Shown here piece by piece: positions 59,787 through 64,000 of a stretch of 64,000 nucleotides of DNA. The first letter of the stretch is position 1. Every line of letters begins with the position of its first letter. This DNA is from Clostridium sp. (lineage in GTDB: Bacteria > Bacillota > Clostridia > Lachnospirales > Lachnospiraceae), in the NCBI GenBank assembly GCA_023664385.1, contig JAMPFU010000006.1, forward strand, positions 1-64,000, read 5' to 3'. A program made the translations under genes and the position numbers. Under the pieces are notes generated by a model. It was not told the origin of the DNA. It worked only from the letters and a program-made list of their open reading frames with translations, and searched no databases.

Positions 59787-60728
59787 ATGATTAGCAAATA
59801 TATATCTGAACAGGGTTTCTTAAAAGAAACAAACGAAACTATACCCGGAATGTGGATTAATCTCACTGCTCCCACTCAGGAGGAAATTCTTGAAATTTCA
59901 AAACAGTTTGACATCGACCTTTCCGATGTACGGGCTGCTCTTGACGAAGAAGAATCCTCCCGTGTAGACGTAAATGACGGATACGTACTAATTATTTTTG
60001 ATATACCAACAGTGGAAATAAGACACAATCAGGAGGCTTATACGACCATCCCTCTTGGCATTATTTGGGCGGGCGATGTTACGATAACCGTCTGCTCCGT
60101 GGAAACTCCCGTGCTGAAACATTTTCTTGTAAATACAATACGAAATTTTACTACAAAAAAGCAGGTGAGATTCACATATCAGATACTATACAGAACAAGC
60201 ACACTTTATCAGTCCTATCTTCGCATTATTGACAGAAGAAGGCTTGAGATGGAAGAAAGAATGGGCGGTGCAACTGAGGATGCCGACATTATAAACCTTC
60301 ACGAAATGGAATCCAACCTTGTCTACTTTGACACATCACTTCGTGCAAACAGGCTGATTGTAGACAGACTTACAAGATACAGCGGCGTAAAGAAATTTCC
60401 TGAGGATCAGGAGCTTTTGGATGACCTTATTATCGAGAACCAGCAGGCTATTGAAATGACGCAGATTTACCGCGACATTTTAAAGGGTACACGAGAGCTG
60501 ATGACAACCATCATAAACAACCGCCTTAACAACATAATGAAATATCTCGCTTCCATTACAATTGTTATGGCAATCCCTACTATCATATCCGGACTTTTCG
60601 GTATGAATGTTGACGGAAGATGGATGCCGTTTTCCACTACCCCATTTGGTTTTGGAATTATTTGTGGAATCACGGCACTCATATGTGCAATTGTGCTCGT
60701 TGTGCTAAGAAAACGGAAGATGCTTTAA
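59787..60728 (+). CDS. corA: CorA-family magnesium/divalent cation channel
   Basis: A 313-residue CorA protein. A large cytoplasmic domain is followed by two C-terminal membrane helices, with the pore signature GMN in SGLFGMNVDG near residue 275 and a basic RKRK end. It conducts Mg2+ or Co2+. AAAAGGAG precedes the ATG. Monocistronic, ending near a complex repeat and terminator. Confidence 0.93.
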   Translation: MISKYISEQGFLKETNETIPGMWINLTAPTQEEILEISKQFDIDLSDVRAALDEEESSRVDVNDGYVLIIFDIPTVEIRHNQEAYTTIPLGIIWAGDVTITVCSVETPVLKHFLVNTIRNFTTKKQVRFTYQILYRTSTLYQSYLRIIDRRRLEMEERMGGATEDADIINLHEMESNLVYFDTSLRANRLIVDRLTRYSGVKKFPEDQELLDDLIIENQQAIEMTQIYRDILKGTRELMTTIINNRLNNIMKYLASITIVMAIPTIISGLFGMNVDGRWMPFSTTPFGFGIICGITALICAIVLVVLRKRKML

Positions 60729-60783
60729 AAAGCAGGCTGTAAAGACAACTTACACTATGACTAAAAACTACTTGTGCTCGTCC

Positions 60784-60907
60784 CAGACATAATGATACTA
60801 AGCGCTTGTGCTCGGAACTGTTTATGCAAGTAACTAAAAACCCTCTTTCGCTTGTCTCAGACATAATGATACTAAGCGCTTGTGCTCGGAACTGTTTATA
60901 CAAGTAA
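60784..60907. repeat. 50-bp direct repeat downstream of corA
   Basis: 60784-60833 and 60858-60907 match at 49 of 50 positions (period 74). No coding content supported. Confidence 0.85.
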
Positions 60908-60912
60908 TTTAA

Positions 60913-60958
60913 AAAACCCCTCTTTCGCTCGTCTCAAGCGTAACGAAAGTGGGGTTTT
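60913..60958. terminator. Bidirectional terminator
   Basis: AAAACCCC (60913-60920) and GGGGTTTT (60951-60958) with inner CTTTCG/CGAAAG pairs. It serves converging corA and the Rpn-type gene. Confidence 0.85.
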
Positions 60959-60965
60959 AATCATT

Positions 60966-62111
60966 TTAAATATATTTTTCTGCTTGTTCTTTTGTTATAT
61001 TATATGTGTTACATAGCTGCTCAACAATCAAGCTTTGTGAATCTCCATTTTCCCTGCACTTTTCTACAAATGCTTTTATCGCAGTATCTATCAGCTCATT
61101 TTGTCTATCGACAGTATTTTGCAAATTATCGATAACAGACTTTTGCTCCTCGATTGCTGACTTTTGCTCTGCAAGAACAGTTTTTTGTTCTTCAATTGCG
61201 GTTTTTTGTTCATCAAGAATAGCCTGCTGTTCATCAATCATAAGCTGAACCGTATTTCTGTCCAGTATCCTTAATTCCTCAGAAAACATATTCATCACCC
61301 TTTCCACATTTTCACATATGTAATAGGCATCCTCATAAAGCCGCTTAAACATAGGATATTCTGTAATAAGCTTTGCGATTATTACAGGGTCATCACAGGC
61401 AAGAAATGAGAGCCATGCGTCTAATTCAGTTTCCATGCCTCTACCATACAGTTTTTCCTTGAATATGTCAAGAGGTATAAAAATATATTTCTGTAACAAA
61501 TCAATCGTAAGTCCCGTATCTGTTTTTTGCTGTGATTTGTGAATATACTTGTCAGGAAATTGATGGAAAACCTCTGTACTTTTCTCAAACAGTACAATCG
61601 TGTATACGGTTTTAATATCACTGTAATTAAAAAAGCTGCTTCCTCTCTCATCCCTAATTCTTTTGTACTGCCGAAGCAAAAGATCCGACGAGTAGCATGC
61701 ACTCCTCTGTCCTGGAAATTTATAACCATGCTTTTGAATCTCTACATTTATAATCTGACCATCTTCAAGCTCAACAACGATGTCCATAACCACAAGCGAG
61801 CTTTCATCTGCGAGCCTGGAAGAATCATTTGGAAGAACCCGAAGTATCTTAATACGACCTTCTCCTAATATACAGGATAAAAAGCTTTCAAGTCTTTCAG
61901 GGTGGAGTTCAGGATTCATAATTTCTTTGAAAAAGCCGTCATAGGTGAGCTTCATTCCACTTACCCCTGAGCAAAAATCAAGAAATTCCTTTTGCCGTTC
62001 CACTTTCCAGCTCTCATAAAGTAATTTCAAATCAGGTTTTGAATAAATGTAGTCAATCAGTTCCTGCCTTTCCCTTATCATGGGAAAATGCTTCTTAAGT
62101 ATGTTTGTCAT
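60966..62111 (-). CDS. Rpn-family PD-(D/E)XK nuclease
   Basis: A 381-residue Rpn/YhgA-like protein (PD-(D/E)XK nuclease family transposase-type). The core MDIVVELEDGQIINVEIQK near residue 115 gives Asp and Glu-x-Gln as catalytic residues. A C-terminal coiled coil has 7-residue repeats of EQK-x-x-I (about 305-345). The end after residue 345 (VEKCRENGDSQSLIVEQL) is a variable recognition-like region. Such proteins are DNA endonucleases linked to recombination and phage defence. AAGGAGG precedes the ATG. Confidence 0.85.
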   Translation of the reverse strand: MTNILKKHFPMIRERQELIDYIYSKPDLKLLYESWKVERQKEFLDFCSGVSGMKLTYDGFFKEIMNPELHPERLESFLSCILGEGRIKILRVLPNDSSRLADESSLVVMDIVVELEDGQIINVEIQKHGYKFPGQRSACYSSDLLLRQYKRIRDERGSSFFNYSDIKTVYTIVLFEKSTEVFHQFPDKYIHKSQQKTDTGLTIDLLQKYIFIPLDIFKEKLYGRGMETELDAWLSFLACDDPVIIAKLITEYPMFKRLYEDAYYICENVERVMNMFSEELRILDRNTVQLMIDEQQAILDEQKTAIEEQKTVLAEQKSAIEEQKSVIDNLQNTVDRQNELIDTAIKAFVEKCRENGDSQSLIVEQLCNTYNITKEQAEKYI

Positions 62112-62129
62112 ATGCGACCTCCTTAAAAA

Positions 62130-62163
62130 AATAATCTCCTGCTTAAATAAGCAGAAGATTATT
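62130..62163 (-). terminator. Terminator between FHA gene and Rpn gene
   Basis: AATAATCT-x-CTGCTTA pairs with TAAGCAG-x-AGATTATT. On the minus strand it is followed by TTTTTTT and directly by the Rpn ribosome site AAGGAGG. Confidence 0.75.
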
Positions 62164-62291
62164 GACGCATATCATAAACACTGATTTACTATGTACTGTA
62201 TATGTTCTTTCTTTAATTATAACTACGGAAATGAAAGCCTGTCAATGTCCTTTTTGTATAGTTTAGTGTACAAATTGTACAGAAATTTACA

Positions 62292-63368
62292 CTACTCCGC
62301 CCACGCTGTATCGCCTACATAAACTGAAACCTCACCTGCATAAATATCAAAGCTGAAACAAATCATTCCTTCCTCCAATAAGGTTTGAAGCTTTTTGTCA
62401 TTCTCGTAATCTATTTCTTTGGCAAATTGTTTTTCAAAGCTTGTATATGGTTTATTCAAATCGTCCAAATGAATCAGGTTATCATAGTAAAATTCTTCTT
62501 CAGCAGTGTCGTAACCCACGTATTCAGCAGCTTTTTGTGCTGCCCTTTCCGCTTTGGAATTTAATTCTTTTATGTAGTCATCATCAAGTACAAGCTCTGC
62601 TTCTGTTTTCTTATTTTTACACTCATAAATGTAATCGTCCTGTGCAATTTGATTATTTTTACTGTCAAACAAAAAGACATAGCAATTCCCTGCCACACTT
62701 TTCATAAAAATAAGATTATTTTCCACCGTGTAAGTTCCTGCCATTCGCATCGGTTCAGAATCTAATGTGGTTTCTTTCCCACAAATAGTCCATGTGCCAT
62801 CATCTAAAATAAATGTATATGTCTCCTTATCACCATCTTCATATTCATATTCAAACACATACTCACCCTTTAATTTTTTCCTGACGTTTGGCATAACTAC
62901 AGCAGTAATTAGGGCGATAACCATAACTACCGCCAAAGCAACTAGCGCTGTCTTTCCTGTCGGGGAAAAAATCTTTTTCTCTACAATTTTTTCCCTCTCC
63001 ACAACCCTGACAGGCTGCTCCTGCTTTAACGGCTGGTCAGCATGATTTGGCTCTGATTGCGAATATATAAAGCTTACCTCACATTCAGGATGTCTATGCT
63101 TGCCTTTTATATATATCCGGGCAGAATCATTAAGCCCTTTTTTCTCCACTCTTTTCTCATTATATATCAAACCATTTGTGCTTCCACAATCCTCTATGAT
63201 GCACTTGTTACCGGAAATAATAAAATAACCATGCTCACGGGATGCATATTCCGCATGTAATACAATATCACAATTCGGACTGCGTCCAAAGCTGATTTTA
63301 TTTTTACCAAATGCTAAAAGGTCTATCTGATATGGAGCCTTATCTCCGTCAATTACAGTAATATACAT
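62292..63368 (-). CDS. FHA-domain membrane protein
   Basis: A 358-residue protein. An N-terminal FHA domain (ISFGRSPNCDIVL, then ASREHGYF and CGSTNG, residues 22-75) binds phosphothreonine. A membrane helix spans 143-165 (ALVALAVVMVIALITAVVM). An extracellular domain of about 190 residues follows with Tyr/Asp/Glu-rich beta segments. The layout suggests a cytoplasmic phospho-sensor coupled to an outside domain. GAGGAGG precedes the ATG. A tandem paralogue of the outer domain begins at 63401. Confidence 0.85.
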   Translation of the reverse strand: MYITVIDGDKAPYQIDLLAFGKNKISFGRSPNCDIVLHAEYASREHGYFIISGNKCIIEDCGSTNGLIYNEKRVEKKGLNDSARIYIKGKHRHPECEVSFIYSQSEPNHADQPLKQEQPVRVVEREKIVEKKIFSPTGKTALVALAVVMVIALITAVVMPNVRKKLKGEYVFEYEYEDGDKETYTFILDDGTWTICGKETTLDSEPMRMAGTYTVENNLIFMKSVAGNCYVFLFDSKNNQIAQDDYIYECKNKKTEAELVLDDDYIKELNSKAERAAQKAAEYVGYDTAEEEFYYDNLIHLDDLNKPYTSFEKQFAKEIDYENDKKLQTLLEEGMICFSFDIYAGEVSVYVGDTAWAE

Positions 63369-63400
63369 TTTTTCCTCCTCTGCAAAACCCTGTTAATATA

Positions 63401-64000
63401 TTAATAGTCAAAACAAATCTCTGCATCATCGCCATCTATCAAATCCACTTCTATATATATCATTTCATTTTCAATTAAATACTGCAATGTTTCATCGTCC
63501 TCATAACCAATTTCCTCAACAAAGCTTTTTTCAAATTTCGTGCTCGGCTTTGTCAGTTCCTCTTTGTCAAGATATATATAGCTTTCACCGTAATAATATT
63601 CTTCCATATACTTCATTCCCACTGAATTAATACTTTTTGCAACGGCAGCATCTAATTTGTTATTCAGTGAAATAATATAATCCTCGTCAATGGAAAAAGA
63701 CAGCTTATCCTTTTTGTCGTCCTGCTCAAACATTGCTACATCCAAAGCTATCTGCTTGGAATGACCATCATACAAGCATTTTTCATAGGGAGACAAATCA
63801 CTCTTATCAAGCTTATTTCCATAGTTTGATACACTTAAACTTGTAAAGGAAATAACACCTTTATCAGCCTCATAAATTCCAACATCACATACATCAAATT
63901 TATCATTGTCCCACGCATACCACATGACATATGTCCCATTGTCAAATGTAATCTTGTATTCAATGTCCTTGTATTTCTGCCCCTCATTGTCATACATATA
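63401..64000 (-). CDS. Paralogous extracellular-domain protein, cut by window end
   Basis: The visible 200 residues align with the outer domain of the FHA protein (YIISLNNKLDAAVAKS matches YIKELNSKAERAAQKA; KFEKSFVEEIGYEDDETLQ matches SFEKQFAKEIDYENDKKLQ). The frame is open to the window edge, so the N-terminus, possibly with its own FHA and membrane parts, lies outside. The stop is 32 bp before the FHA gene start. Confidence 0.75.
   Translation of the reverse strand, partial: YMYDNEGQKYKDIEYKITFDNGTYVMWYAWDNDKFDVCDVGIYEADKGVISFTSLSVSNYGNKLDKSDLSPYEKCLYDGHSKQIALDVAMFEQDDKKDKLSFSIDEDYIISLNNKLDAAVAKSINSVGMKYMEEYYYGESYIYLDKEELTKPSTKFEKSFVEEIGYEDDETLQYLIENEMIYIEVDLIDGDDAEICFDY

Noticed and set aside
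1..64000. tRNA or rRNA genes
   Set aside because: No cloverleaf with a TTCGA-type loop or rRNA core sequence was seen on reading; a covariance search could not be run.

Overview
The window looks like a chromosome segment of a low-GC, anaerobic, spore-forming Firmicute, most likely a Lachnospiraceae member. The support is strong AGGAGG-type ribosome binding sites, SpoIIID-like fragments, DUF342/FapA, DUF4125, an FprA flavodiiron protein, LysR plus O-acetylhomoserine sulfhydrylase, and an overall A+T-rich composition. Species cannot be fixed from sequence alone. No rRNA, tRNA, integrase, complete insertion sequence or CRISPR array was recognised.

Region 1 (1-11.6 kb) is a decayed defence island. 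It holds two AbiL-like modules (AAA15 ATPase plus RloB), the first with a broken RloB fused out of frame to a HEPN fragment. It also holds an intact MntA-HepT pair, a Fic AMP-transferase and a truncated AAA_14/DUF4143 ATPase. Around these lie fragments: a second AAA_14 remnant split by the fic cassette, a HepT tail, an RNase III-like pseudogene and two 43-residue SpoIIID-like mini-genes. A pair of small genes (3508-4011) sits behind a CIRCE heat-shock operator. A surface protein at 10390-11231 is out of frame at a run of eight G.

Region 2 (11.6-32.3 kb) is mostly housekeeping. It runs from a cold-shock protein through an operon of a Card1-like CARF nuclease, a subtilase and FapA. Next come a FliM-motif membrane protein, a LytTR regulator, Cu/Zn superoxide dismutase, an EAL phosphodiesterase, an RlmI-like methyltransferase and a TPR-DUF4037-DUF4125 protein. 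It ends with Mrp, pdxST, LysR and metY.

Region 3 (32.3-43.9 kb) has a single-chain type IIG-like restriction-modification enzyme, FprA, a MATE exporter, an SPFH operon, an EcoRV-like restriction-modification pair with its own palindromic control sites, and an alkylation-repair pair (AlkA-like glycosylase and Ogt).

Region 4 (44-53 kb) contains a cell-wall leucine-rich-repeat protein, an asparaginase behind an attenuator-like leader, and the most interesting locus. That locus is a five-gene dlt-like operon (AMP-ligase, PLP decarboxylase, acyl carrier protein, MBOAT, SGNH/DltD-like). It is bracketed by a 34-bp direct repeat of the asparaginase 3' end and preceded by phased TTTAAG boxes typical of an OmpR-family activator. 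The gene set suggests that an amino acid is loaded on the carrier, possibly decarboxylated there as BtrK does in butirosin synthesis, and then moved to a surface polymer.

Region 5 (53-64 kb) has a BspA/DUF285 protein, a second MATE exporter, two hypothetical proteins, YlmH, CorA, an Rpn-family nuclease and two tandem paralogous FHA-type membrane proteins, the last cut by the window end.
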